From: Sphingopyxis sp. JAI128
GTDB taxonomy: Bacteria > Pseudomonadota > Alphaproteobacteria > Sphingomonadales > Sphingomonadaceae
Assembly (NCBI RefSeq): GCF_014207235.1
Contig: NZ_JACHDA010000002.1
Coordinates: 186,001-250,000 of the forward strand
Length of the DNA stretch: 64,000 nucleotides
Direction: 5' to 3'
Part shown: piece after piece, positions 17,777-25,692 of the stretch
Layout: each line of letters begins with the position of its first letter
Numbering within the stretch: the first letter of the stretch is position 1
Notes under the pieces: model-generated
What the model was told of the DNA's origin: nothing
The model's database searches: none
What the model saw: only the letters and a program-made list of their open reading frames with translations
Made by a program: the position numbers and the translations under genes

Positions 17777-18811
17777 ATGCTGAACGCCGCGCTGGACGGA
17801 CGACAGACGCTGATGGAGCAGGAAGCGGGCGAGGCGGCGGAGGCCGTGGCCAAGATGCTCGCCGCGAATCGCGATGCCTTCGCGGCGATCGGCCAGCGCC
17901 TGCGCACATTGCCGCCAGCGGCAGTCGTTACCTGCGCGCGCGGATCGTCGGATCATGCCGCGACCTATGCCAAATATCTGGTGGAAACGCGCACCGGAAC
18001 GCCGACGGCATCGGCCGCGCTATCGATCGCGTCGCTGTATGACGCGCCCGCCGTTGCCGGCAACCGGCTGTGCCTCGCGATTTCGCAATCGGGCAAGAGT
18101 CCCGACCTGCTCGCCGCGGTCGAGCAGCAACGTGATGCCGGCGCCTTCGTCGTCGCACTCGTCAATGCCGAAGGCTCGCCGCTCGCCAGCCTCGCCGATG
18201 TGGTCGTCCCGCTCTCGGCCGGGGTCGAGCGATCGGTGGCGGCGACCAAATCCTATATCGCCTCGCTCGCCGCCATCGCCGCGCTCGTCGCCGCCTGGGC
18301 GGAAGACGAGGCGCTGGAGACCGCGCTGGTCGCCCTGCCGCACCAGCTTGCGCGGGCGTTCCTACTCGACTGGTCACCCGCGGTCGCGATGTTCCGGGAT
18401 GCGACCAACCTGTTCGTCCTTGGCCGCGGCTATGGGCTCGGCGCGGCGCAGGAAGCGGCGCTCAAGTTCAAGGAGACGTCGGGGCTTCACGCCGAAAGCT
18501 TCAGTTCGGCCGAGGTCCGCCACGGCCCGATGGCGATCGTCGGCGATGCCTTTCCCGTGCTTGCGTTCGGCGGCACCGACCGCGCTGCCGCCGGCGTCCG
18601 CGATGTCGCCGACGAATTTCGCGCGCGCGGCGCGACGGTGCTGCTCGCCGACCCCGAAAATGGCGACCTGCCTGCCATCGCCGGTCACCCGGCGATCGAA
18701 CCGATCCTGATGATCCAGAGCTTTTACCGCATGGCGAGCGCGCTCGCGCTCGCACGCGGCCGCGACCCCGACTCGCCTCCGCACCTCAACAAGGTTACCG
18801 AGACTTTATGA
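17777..18811 (+). CDS. nagB: SIS-domain glucosamine-6-phosphate deaminase (NagB-II type)
   Basis: This 344-residue protein has two SIS sugar-isomerase domains. CARGSSDHAATYAKYL (about 53-68) is the typical start of the first, ISQSGKSPDLL binds phosphosugar, and SSAEVRHGPMAIV marks the second. It lacks the glutaminase domain of GlmS, so it fits the alternative deaminase NagB-II, which turns GlcN-6-P into fructose-6-P and ammonia in GlcNAc loci without classical NagB. The ATG at 17777 follows GGAG. It ends in an ATGA overlap with nagA, giving translational coupling within the catabolic operon. Confidence 0.88.
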   Translation: MLNAALDGRQTLMEQEAGEAAEAVAKMLAANRDAFAAIGQRLRTLPPAAVVTCARGSSDHAATYAKYLVETRTGTPTASAALSIASLYDAPAVAGNRLCLAISQSGKSPDLLAAVEQQRDAGAFVVALVNAEGSPLASLADVVVPLSAGVERSVAATKSYIASLAAIAALVAAWAEDEALETALVALPHQLARAFLLDWSPAVAMFRDATNLFVLGRGYGLGAAQEAALKFKETSGLHAESFSSAEVRHGPMAIVGDAFPVLAFGGTDRAAAGVRDVADEFRARGATVLLADPENGDLPAIAGHPAIEPILMIQSFYRMASALALARGRDPDSPPHLNKVTETL

Positions 18812-19974
18812 TCTTTCGTTTCCACAACGGGCAGGTCGCGTTGCCGGCCGGCGCTGTCGACGCGGTCGATATCGCCATCGCCGACGGCATCGTTTCCGCC
18901 GTGTCGCCCGCCGGCCACGCCGCGGCGCATCACGAGATCGACCTGGACGGCGGGTGGCTGCTCCCCGGTTTTGTCGATACGCAGGTCAATGGCGGCGGCG
19001 GCGTGCTGTTCAACGATCAGGTCGATGTCGAAGCCATCGCGGCGATCGGCGCCGCGCACGCGCGGTTCGGCACGACCGCCTTCCTGCCGACGCTGATCAG
19101 CGACACGCCCGCGCAGATCGCTGCGGCGCTCGCGGCCGTCGATGCCGCGATCGAGCGCGGCGTGCCCGGGGTCGTCGGCATCCATATCGAAGGGCCGTTC
19201 ATCAACGAGGTGAAGCGCGGCATTCACGAAGCGCACCGGATCCGCCGCCTCGACGCCGATACGCTGGCGACGCTGACCGCTCCGCATCGTGGGCGCGTGA
19301 TGCTGACGCTCGCGCCCGAACTGTGCGACGAGGAGGATATCCGCGCCCTCGTCCGCCACGGCGTGATTGTCAGCGCGGGGCACAGCGACGCGACCTATGA
19401 CGAGGCGCAGCGCGCGATTGCAGCGGGATTGTCGGGCTTTACCCATTTGTTCAACGCGATGTCGCCGCTGCACCACCGGGGTCCGGGCGCGGTCGGCGCA
19501 GCGTTCGATTCGGATACATATTGCGGATTGATCGTCGACGACGTCCATCTCCACCCCGCGGTCGTGCGGCTGGCGGTGCACGCGAAGGGCAAGGAGCGCA
19601 TCATGCTCGTTACCGACGCGATGCCGAGCGTCGGCACAAACGTCAGCGAATTTACCCTGCAGGGCAAACGCATCGCGGTGAAAGACGGCGTCTGCATTTT
19701 CGAAGACGGCACGCTCGCGGGCACGCACCTCGACATGGCATCGGCGCTGCGCAAAACGATCGAGGTCACCGGGCTGTCCGTGCCCGATGTGTCGGCGATG
19801 GCGAGCGCGACGCCCGCCGCCTTCCTGTCGCTGGGGAATCGCATCGGGGCGATCGCGGCGGGGCGGCGCGCCGACTGGGTCTGGCTCGGTGCCGCGCTCG
19901 AAACGCGCGCGACATGGATCGACGGCCAGATTGTTTCGCAGGCCGCACCGGACATGGCGCAAGCCGCGCAATGA
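18808..19974 (+). CDS. nagA: N-acetylglucosamine-6-phosphate deacetylase
   Basis: This 388-residue amidohydrolase would deacetylate GlcNAc-6-P to GlcN-6-P in the cytoplasm, the step before NagB. The motifs are complete: PGFVDTQVNGGGG (53-65), the metal-binding HIEGPF (126-131), AGHSDATYDEA, HLFNAMSPLHHR, and VTDAMPS with the catalytic Asp. Length matches the family. It overlaps nagB by ATGA and is followed after 49 bases by the PTS fusion gene. Confidence 0.95.
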   Translation: MIFRFHNGQVALPAGAVDAVDIAIADGIVSAVSPAGHAAAHHEIDLDGGWLLPGFVDTQVNGGGGVLFNDQVDVEAIAAIGAAHARFGTTAFLPTLISDTPAQIAAALAAVDAAIERGVPGVVGIHIEGPFINEVKRGIHEAHRIRRLDADTLATLTAPHRGRVMLTLAPELCDEEDIRALVRHGVIVSAGHSDATYDEAQRAIAAGLSGFTHLFNAMSPLHHRGPGAVGAAFDSDTYCGLIVDDVHLHPAVVRLAVHAKGKERIMLVTDAMPSVGTNVSEFTLQGKRIAVKDGVCIFEDGTLAGTHLDMASALRKTIEVTGLSVPDVSAMASATPAAFLSLGNRIGAIAAGRRADWVWLGAALETRATWIDGQIVSQAAPDMAQAAQ

Positions 19975-20023
19975 TGCACAAGCCGCACGGCAAGAAGCGG
20001 CGGAAGTTTTGGGGATTATAGCC

Positions 20024-22513
20024 ATGGGCCTGATCATCACCTCTCCGGTCCGAGGATGGGCGACGACGCTGGACGACGTTCCCGATCCGGTCTTTGCGCA
20101 GCGGATGATGGGCGACGGTGTCGCGATCCAGCCGCTTGGCGATACGGTCGTCGCACCGTTCGACGGTGAGGTGGTAACGCTGCACGACGCCGGCCACGCC
20201 ATTTCGCTGCGCAGCGCCGAGGGCGCCGAAATACTGATCCATATCGGGCTCGATACGGTGATGCTGAAAGGCGAAGGCTTCACTCCGCTCGTCGCAATCG
20301 GCGATGCCGTATCGCGCGGCGACCCGTTGATCCGCTTCGACATCGACCTGGTCGCGCTCGCGGCGACGAGCCTGATCACGCCGGTGATCGTGACCAACGC
20401 CGAAGCCTTTACGATCGGCCGCCGCACCACCGGCGCGGGGGTGGGGGCGTGCGAAGCGTTGATGACGCTCGTGCCCGTGCAGGCCGACGCGCGCCGCCGC
20501 CGGGACGACGGCACCGTCGTCGAACAGGCAGTGACGCTGTCGCTACCGCACGGTATCCACGCCCGTCCCGCCGCGCAGATCGGCGAGGCGGCGCGCGGGT
20601 TCGAAGCCGAAGTGCATCTGGTGAAGGGCGACAAGCGCGGCGACGCGCGCAGCACGGTCGCGCTGCTCGCGCTCGGCACGGCGTTCGGCGACGAGATTAT
20701 CGTGCAGGCGCGCGGCGACGATGCCGAAGCAGCGCTCGCCGCCATCGTCGCGCTTCTTGCGACCGACATGGGAGAGGCGCGGCCAGCCGCCGCGCGCCCT
20801 CCTGCTGCCGCTTCGGCCGCACCGCTCCGCGCGGGACAGATCGGCGGCGTGATCGCGTCTCCCGGTCTCGCCATGGGGCCGGCTGCGTGGCTGCGTCAGG
20901 CGGACATCGCAGTTGCGCGCGAAGGCGGCGGCGCGGACGAAGAAAAGGCCGCATTGATCGCAGCGCGCAGCGAGGTTCGCGCGGCCATCGCGGCGCGCGC
21001 CGACGCGGCTGGCGGCGGCGTCGCATCGGTCATGCAGGCGCATCTTGCGCTGATCGACGATCCCGAGTTGATTGCCGCGGCAGAAAAGCGGATCGCGAAC
21101 GGGCATAGCGCGGGCTTCGCCTGGCGCGGCGCGATCCACGACCAGATCGATGCGATCCGTGCGACGGGCAATGCCCATCTGATCGAGCGCATTAACGATC
21201 TGGTCGATATCGAGCGGCAGATGCTCGCGGTGCTGACCGGGAAGCCGCTCGACGGGGCGAATATCGCGGCGGGGGCGATAGTGGTGACGGAGGATCTGTT
21301 GCCGTCGCAGCTTGTGGCGCTGGCGGCGCAAAGCCCGGCCGGCATCTGCCTCCGGCGCGGCGGCCCGACGTCGCACGTCGCGATCCTTTGCGCGGGCATG
21401 GGGTTGCCTGCCATCGTCGCGACGGGCGACGCGCTCGATGCGGTCGATGATGGCGCGCCGCTGTTGCTCGACGCCGAACTCGGCCATGTCACGCTCGCCC
21501 CATCGGCCGCCGATACCGATGCCTTCACCGCGCGGCTTGCCAAACGCGACGCCCGCCGCGCCGCCGCGCAGGCGGTCGCGAACGACGCGTGCCGCAGCGC
21601 CGACGGCACGCGCATCGAAATCTTCGCCAATGTCGGCAGCGTCGAGGAGGCGCAATCCGCTTCGGCGCAGGGCGCCGAGGGGTCGGGGCTCGTCCGCAGC
21701 GAGTTTCTGTTCCTCGATCGCGAGACCGCGCCGTCGGAGGATGAGCAGCACGCCGCCTATCAGGGGATCGCGGACGCGCTGGCCGGACAGCCCGTCATCG
21801 TCCGCCTGCTCGACATCGGGGGCGACAAGCCTGCTGCCTATATAGCGATTGATACCGAAGAAAACCCGGCGCTCGGCCAGCGCGGTATCCGGGTCGCCCT
21901 CGCGCGGCCCGAGCTGCTCGAAACGCAGCTTCGCGCGATCCTTCGCGTCGAGCCCGCGGGTCAATGCAAGATCATGATTCCGATGGTCGTGAGCGTTGAC
22001 GAACTCAGACAGGTGCGCGCGCTCGTCGAGCGGCTGCGCGGCGAGATGGGGATCGCGGCGTCCGTCGAGGTCGGGGTGATGGTCGAAACCCCGGCCGCCG
22101 CGATGACCGCGGACCTGCTCGCCGTCGAGGCCGATTTCCTGTCGATCGGCACCAACGACCTGACCCAATATGTCCTCGCGATGGATCGCGGCAACCCCGC
22201 GGTCGCCGCCGGGGTCGATGCAATGCACCCCGCGGTGCTGCGCATGATCGGCGAGACGTGCCGCCTTGCCGCGGTCCACGGCCGCTGGGTCGGCGTCTGC
22301 GGCGGGCTCGCCTCCGACCCCGCAGCGCTGCCGATCCTCGTCGGATTGGGCGTGACCGAATTGTCGGCGGTGCCGGGGTTCGTCGCGGAGGCAAAACAGA
22401 TCGTGCGCGGGCTCTCTCTGCCCGAGACGCAGGCGCACGCCGCGCTGGCGCTGCAATGCAAGTCGGCAGCGGAGGTGCGCGCGCTAGCCCGCGCTTTCGA
22501 GGAGACACGGTGA
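20024..22513 (+). CDS. ptsP: Fused PTS protein EIIA-HPr-EI
   Basis: This 829-residue fusion carries the soluble phosphorelay for GlcNAc import. Residues 1-150 are a glucose-type EIIA, with H58 (HDAGHAISL) and active H73 (LIHIGLD). Residues 164-248 are HPr, with active H179 (PHGIHARPAA) and a Ser in DARSTVALL. From about 270 it is enzyme I, with the phosphorylated H451 in GGPTSHVAI and the PEP-binding SIGTNDLTQYVLAMDR. Phosphate would pass from PEP through EI, HPr and EIIA to the EIICB protein encoded next. The ATG at 20024 starts the EIIA domain. The symbol follows database use for the enzyme I family; the fusion itself is not PtsP of the nitrogen PTS. It overlaps the downstream gene. Confidence 0.93.
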   Translation: MGLIITSPVRGWATTLDDVPDPVFAQRMMGDGVAIQPLGDTVVAPFDGEVVTLHDAGHAISLRSAEGAEILIHIGLDTVMLKGEGFTPLVAIGDAVSRGDPLIRFDIDLVALAATSLITPVIVTNAEAFTIGRRTTGAGVGACEALMTLVPVQADARRRRDDGTVVEQAVTLSLPHGIHARPAAQIGEAARGFEAEVHLVKGDKRGDARSTVALLALGTAFGDEIIVQARGDDAEAALAAIVALLATDMGEARPAAARPPAAASAAPLRAGQIGGVIASPGLAMGPAAWLRQADIAVAREGGGADEEKAALIAARSEVRAAIAARADAAGGGVASVMQAHLALIDDPELIAAAEKRIANGHSAGFAWRGAIHDQIDAIRATGNAHLIERINDLVDIERQMLAVLTGKPLDGANIAAGAIVVTEDLLPSQLVALAAQSPAGICLRRGGPTSHVAILCAGMGLPAIVATGDALDAVDDGAPLLLDAELGHVTLAPSAADTDAFTARLAKRDARRAAAQAVANDACRSADGTRIEIFANVGSVEEAQSASAQGAEGSGLVRSEFLFLDRETAPSEDEQHAAYQGIADALAGQPVIVRLLDIGGDKPAAYIAIDTEENPALGQRGIRVALARPELLETQLRAILRVEPAGQCKIMIPMVVSVDELRQVRALVERLRGEMGIAASVEVGVMVETPAAAMTADLLAVEADFLSIGTNDLTQYVLAMDRGNPAVAAGVDAMHPAVLRMIGETCRLAAVHGRWVGVCGGLASDPAALPILVGLGVTELSAVPGFVAEAKQIVRGLSLPETQAHAALALQCKSAAEVRALARAFEETR

Positions 22514-24189
22514 TGCGCAAGATACTCGAAACGCTCCAGCCATTGGGCCGCGCGTTAATGCTGCCGATCGCGGTGCTGCCAATAGCGGGCCTGCTGCTGC
22601 GCATCGGCCAGCCCGACCTGCTGGACATCGCTTTCGTCTCGGCCGCGGGTGCGGCGATCTTCGAGAATCTCGGCATCTTGTTCGCGATCGGTGTCGCGGT
22701 CGGCTTCGCGCGCGACGGCAATGGCGCCGCGGCGCTCGCCGGGGTGGTCTGTTACTTCGTCACGACAACCGGAGCGCAAACCTTCCTTACAGCGCCGGCC
22801 GATGTCGGCGCCGGATGGCCCGACGCGGCGGCGGCGCTCGCGGGGAAAAACTGGTCGCTCACCCAGATCGACAAGCTCGAAGTGCCCATCGGCATCTTGT
22901 CCGGGTTGATCGGCGGCAATTTCTACAACCGTTTCGCGGCAATCGCGCTGCCTGAATATCTCGCCTTTTTCGGCGGGCGCCGCTTCGTCCCGATCGCGGC
23001 GGGGGTCGCCGGGCTGCTGCTCGCCTTTGTGATCGGCTATGGTTATGCGCATATCAGCGGCGCGATCGATGCCGCGAGCCGCACCGTGGTCGAAAGCGGC
23101 GGCGCCGGCCTGTTCGTTTATGGCGTGCTCAACCGGTTGCTGATCGTCACCGGGCTGCACCATATTATCAACAATGCCGCCTGGTTCGTCGTCGGCGATT
23201 TCGGGGGCGCGACGGGCGACCTCCGCCGCTTCTTCGCGGGCGATCCGGATGCCGGCGCCTTCATGTCGGGCTTTTTCCCCGTCATGATGTTCGGCCTGCC
23301 CGCCGCTTGCCTCGCCATGTATCACGAGGCGCGGCCCGAGCGGAAAAAGGCGGTCGGCGGCATGCTGTTCAGCCTTGCCTTCACCAGCTTCCTGACCGGG
23401 GTGACCGAACCGATCGAGTTCACCTTCATGTTCGTCGCGCCTTTGCTTTATGCGATCCACGCGCTGCTCACCGGCGCCTCGATGGCGTTGATGAACGCGC
23501 TCGACATCAGGCTGGGGTTCGGCTTTTCGGCGGGACTGTTCGACTATATGCTCAATTTCAGCCTCGCGACGCGGCCGTGGCTGCTCCTGCCGATCGGCGC
23601 AGCCTATGCCCTGCTCTACTACGGCCTCTTCCGCTTCTTCATCCGCCGGTTCGACCTGAGTACGCCCGGGCGCGAGACAGGGGCGGTCACCGAAGCCGCG
23701 ACCGCCGCTGCGGGCAGAGCGCGCGGCGATGCCTTTGTCGCGGCGCTCGGCGGCGCCGCCAATCTGGTGAGTGTCGATGCCTGCACGACGCGCCTGCGCT
23801 TGATCGTCGCCGATCAGTCGGCGGTCGACGACGCCGCGCTGGCGGCGCTCGGCTCGCGCGGGATCATCCGGCCGTCGGAAAATGCAGCGCAGGTCGTGCT
23901 GGGGCCGATCGCCGATCTGGTCGCCGAAGAAATCCGTGGCGCGCTGACAGGCAATGACGCCGCAATCACCCCGGCACAGGTTCGAAAGACGGTCGCGCCC
24001 GACGCGTCGCTGCCCGCCGATATCCTCTATGCGCTGGGCGGCGGCGGCAATGTCCGCAGCGTCACTGCGCTTCATGGCCGGTTCCGCGTCGAGATCGTCG
24101 ATCGCGACGAGATCGTCGAAGACCGGCTCGCGCAGCTGACGCGCGGCATCGCCTATCCGCATTCCGGCGTCTGTCACATCCTGACCTGA
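22513..24189 (+). CDS. nagE: PTS N-acetylglucosamine permease EIICB with a second, degenerate EIIB-like domain
   Basis: This 558-residue membrane transporter imports and phosphorylates GlcNAc. The EIIC domain (about 1-390) starts LQPLGRALMLPIAVLPIAGLLLR and includes GLHHIINNAAW and TGVTEPIEFTFMF. An EIIB domain follows with phosphorylatable C424 in DACTTRLRL. The last 60 residues (ILYALGGGGNVRSVTALHGR onward) look like another EIIB, but Leu stands where the active Cys should be. Unlike E. coli NagE there is no EIIA here; that domain is in the upstream fusion. The ATG at 22513 overlaps the upstream stop by one base and has GGAG nine bases before it; GTG at 22510 is an alternative. It is the last gene of the nag operon. 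Confidence 0.9.
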   Translation: MRKILETLQPLGRALMLPIAVLPIAGLLLRIGQPDLLDIAFVSAAGAAIFENLGILFAIGVAVGFARDGNGAAALAGVVCYFVTTTGAQTFLTAPADVGAGWPDAAAALAGKNWSLTQIDKLEVPIGILSGLIGGNFYNRFAAIALPEYLAFFGGRRFVPIAAGVAGLLLAFVIGYGYAHISGAIDAASRTVVESGGAGLFVYGVLNRLLIVTGLHHIINNAAWFVVGDFGGATGDLRRFFAGDPDAGAFMSGFFPVMMFGLPAACLAMYHEARPERKKAVGGMLFSLAFTSFLTGVTEPIEFTFMFVAPLLYAIHALLTGASMALMNALDIRLGFGFSAGLFDYMLNFSLATRPWLLLPIGAAYALLYYGLFRFFIRRFDLSTPGRETGAVTEAATAAAGRARGDAFVAALGGAANLVSVDACTTRLRLIVADQSAVDDAALAALGSRGIIRPSENAAQVVLGPIADLVAEEIRGALTGNDAAITPAQVRKTVAPDASLPADILYALGGGGNVRSVTALHGRFRVEIVDRDEIVEDRLAQLTRGIAYPHSGVCHILT

Positions 24190-24194
24190 CCCGG

Positions 24195-24213
24195 GCGGCG
24201 GTCTTCCCGCCGC
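24195..24213 (+). terminator. Possible hairpin after the nag operon
   Basis: GCGGCGG and CCGCCGC form a perfect seven-pair stem around a five-base loop, six bases after the nagE stop. There is no T run, so if it terminates at all it is a weak or factor-assisted site. Confidence 0.35.
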
Positions 24214-24264
24214 TTGCCCCCGGCGCCCGCCGTGAGCTCTCGAGGTCCGGCGGGCGTCGCAATG

Positions 24265-24408
24265 TCATTCGGCTGGCGGAACCGCGCCGCGCGGTTGCTG
24301 TCGATAGACGCGAACATGCTCGACCTCGAAACGGATCGGGAAGATCGCATCGTCGACCTCGCCGCCCATCGCGCCGCCGACGGCAAGGTTGAGCAGCAGA
24401 TATTGCGG
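24265..24408 (-). pseudogene. Remnant of a GH16 glucanase, C-terminal tail only
   Basis: On the minus strand, about 47 residues read PQYLLLNLAVGG, then VDDAIFPIRFEVEHVRVYRQ. This is the characteristic last strand region of GH16 laminarinase/glucanase enzymes, which are normally around 250-300 residues. Homology stops abruptly at about 24408, where an oppositely oriented gene remnant begins, so the catalytic part is gone. Upstream residues in the same frame are only the antisense of that other remnant. The family call rests on motif recognition. Confidence 0.6.
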
Positions 24409-24412
24409 CTCG

Positions 24413-24663
24413 CACTCTGGGCCCGGCTGGCGGAAGGCGCCGACGGCCCCGATGAGCTTGGCGCCGCGATCCAGCAGAACAGCGCGCCCCATAGGGCGAT
24501 CATCGCCGGACGGGTCGCGATCACGGGCGAATGGAAGCTCGTACACATCAAGGGCATCGCCGCCGGGGCCTATCCGGCGGGCAAGACGAATGTCGCGCTG
24601 ACGCTGGGCGACGCCGCGCGCACGATCGACTTGGGCCCAGCCTTCGCGATGAAGGCCGACTGA
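24413..24663 (+). pseudogene. Remnant of a carbohydrate-binding/esterase-type protein, C-terminal tail
   Basis: The plus strand reads about 83 residues from LWARLAEGADG through QQNSAPHR to ITGEWKLVHIKG and TIDLGPAFAM before a stop. This resembles the C-terminal jelly-roll module found at the end of some sphingomonad glycoside hydrolases or sialate-acetylesterase-like proteins, where a sugar-binding sheet ends in DLGPxF. Nothing upstream of about 24410 continues the homology; the open frame there only shadows the GH16 remnant. A small expressed protein cannot be excluded, because the frame stays open from 24214. Confidence 0.4.
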
Positions 24664-24669
24664 GCCGGC

Positions 24670-24990
24670 TCAGGCGGGCGACGACAGCTTCATCAGCACC
24701 AGCCCGCCCACGATCAGCAGCGCCGCGACGATGCGTGTCGCATTCGCCGCTTCGCCAAGAATGAAGATGCCGACGAGGAAGGCGCCGACCGCGCCGATGC
24801 CGGTCCAGATCGTATAGGCGGTGCCGAGCGGCAGCACTTTCATCGACAGCGACAACAATGCGAAACTCGCGATCATCGCCGCGATCGTGATCGCGGTCGG
24901 ACCGGGGCGCGTGAAACCGTCCGACTGTTTCATCGCGAACGCCCATATGATCTCGAAAAGTCCAGCAATCGTCAGGTAAATCCAGGCCAT
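24670..24990 (-). CDS. sugE: SMR-family guanidinium exporter SugE/Gdx
   Basis: This 106-residue, four-helix inner-membrane protein begins MAWIYLTIAGLFEIIWAFAM, with the essential Glu near residue 13. It contains SLSMKVLPLGTAYTIWTGIGAVG, the SugE/Gdx subtype signature, rather than EmrE features. Members export guanidinium in exchange for protons; some also pass quaternary ammonium compounds. The ATG at 24990 has GGAGG seven bases upstream. The leader contains several hairpins (see the 25014-25068 entry). It lies downstream of regA on the same strand but is separated by its own structured leader. Confidence 0.9.
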   Translation of the reverse strand: MAWIYLTIAGLFEIIWAFAMKQSDGFTRPGPTAITIAAMIASFALLSLSMKVLPLGTAYTIWTGIGAVGAFLVGIFILGEAANATRIVAALLIVGGLVLMKLSSPA

Positions 24991-25013
24991 GACCGCCTCC
25001 TTTCCAAAGGCTG

Positions 25014-25068
25014 CCGGGCCGTCCCGGACCTGAAAACCCGCGGCGGACGCGGGCGAGGACGTGGCCTC
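25014..25068 (-). promoter_or_regulatory. Structured leader of sugE, possibly guanidine-II (mini-ykkC)-like
   Basis: On the minus strand, three hairpins precede the sugE ribosome-binding site. The proximal one (25014-25027) is CCGGG-ACGG-CCCGG, a five-pair stem with an ACGG loop, exactly the ACGR loop type of guanidine-II riboswitches. The distal one (25055-25068) is GAGG-CCACGT-CCTC, whose loop is not canonical. Between them, CCCGCG-TCCGC-CGCGGG followed by TTTT (25053-25033) looks like an intrinsic terminator. A riboswitch is plausible because sugE-type exporters are its usual targets, but only one loop fits the consensus. Confidence 0.3.
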
Positions 25069-25158
25069 TTTCGGTTGCCGCGCCCCGATATCAGACGCGC
25101 CGCACCGGGCCAAGGAACAAGATCGGCCGTGGCAATAGCGGCGCTGAGCCGGGGAGCC

Positions 25159-25692
25159 TCAACGAATTTGCCGTTTTTCCAGCTTCCGTGCGAGGGTACG
25201 CCGGTGCATGCCGAGCCGCCGGGCGGTTTCGGAGATGTTGAAATCCGTCTCCACCAACACCTGGTGGATATGTTCCCATTCGACCGTCTTGATCGACGAT
25301 GGGCGCGCATCGAGCGGCGTTTCGACATTGCCCTCGGACCGCTCAAACGCCGCCTCGATATCGTCGGTGTTCGAGGGCTTGGCGAGATAATAGGAGGCGC
25401 CGAGCTTGATCGCCTCGACTGCGGTCGCGATGCTGGCAAAGCCCGTGAGCACGACTATCCGCATCGCCGCATCGGCCGCGCGCAGCGTCTGCACGCACGC
25501 GAGCCCCGATGCGGCGCCCAGCTTGAGGTCGACGACCGCATAGCCAGGCCGGAAGGTCGGCAATATCGCGTCCATTTCTTCCGGACTATGCGCGACCTCG
25601 ACCGCATAGCCGCGCCGTTCGAACGAGCGTTTGAGCGTCCGCGCGAAAGCCTCGTCATCCTCGATGATCAGCAAATGGCGCTGGTCGGTCAT
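25159..25692 (-). CDS. regA: Response regulator RegA/ActR/PrrA
   Basis: This 177-residue regulator has a receiver domain (MTDQRHLLIIEDDEAFARTL), with the phosphorylated Asp in YAVVDLKLG near residue 51 and the conserved Lys in YLAKPS. The C-terminal Fis-type helix-turn-helix ETARRLGMHRRTLARKLEKR is nearly invariant in RegA-type regulators, which control oxidases, photosynthesis, nitrogen and CO2 genes in response to redox state. The start overlaps the stop of the sensor gene as ATGA, so the pair is coupled. It lies at the end of the cyoABCD-surf1 operon, which suggests it regulates that oxidase. Confidence 0.92.
   Translation of the reverse strand: MTDQRHLLIIEDDEAFARTLKRSFERRGYAVEVAHSPEEMDAILPTFRPGYAVVDLKLGAASGLACVQTLRAADAAMRIVVLTGFASIATAVEAIKLGASYYLAKPSNTDDIEAAFERSEGNVETPLDARPSSIKTVEWEHIHQVLVETDFNISETARRLGMHRRTLARKLEKRQIR

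Noticed and set aside
19971..20021. A 16-residue basic mini-frame (MMHKPHGKKRRKFWGL) between nagA and the PTS fusion, starting in an ATGA overlap
   Set aside because: It is short enough to arise by chance, and no ribosome-binding site is distinguishable inside nagA. Conservation in relatives would revive it.
25014..25160. Guanidine-I (ykkC) riboswitch before sugE
   Set aside because: A GGTCCGGGA stretch resembles part of its consensus, but the order of conserved elements and the downstream CACGG/GGGA region do not fit.
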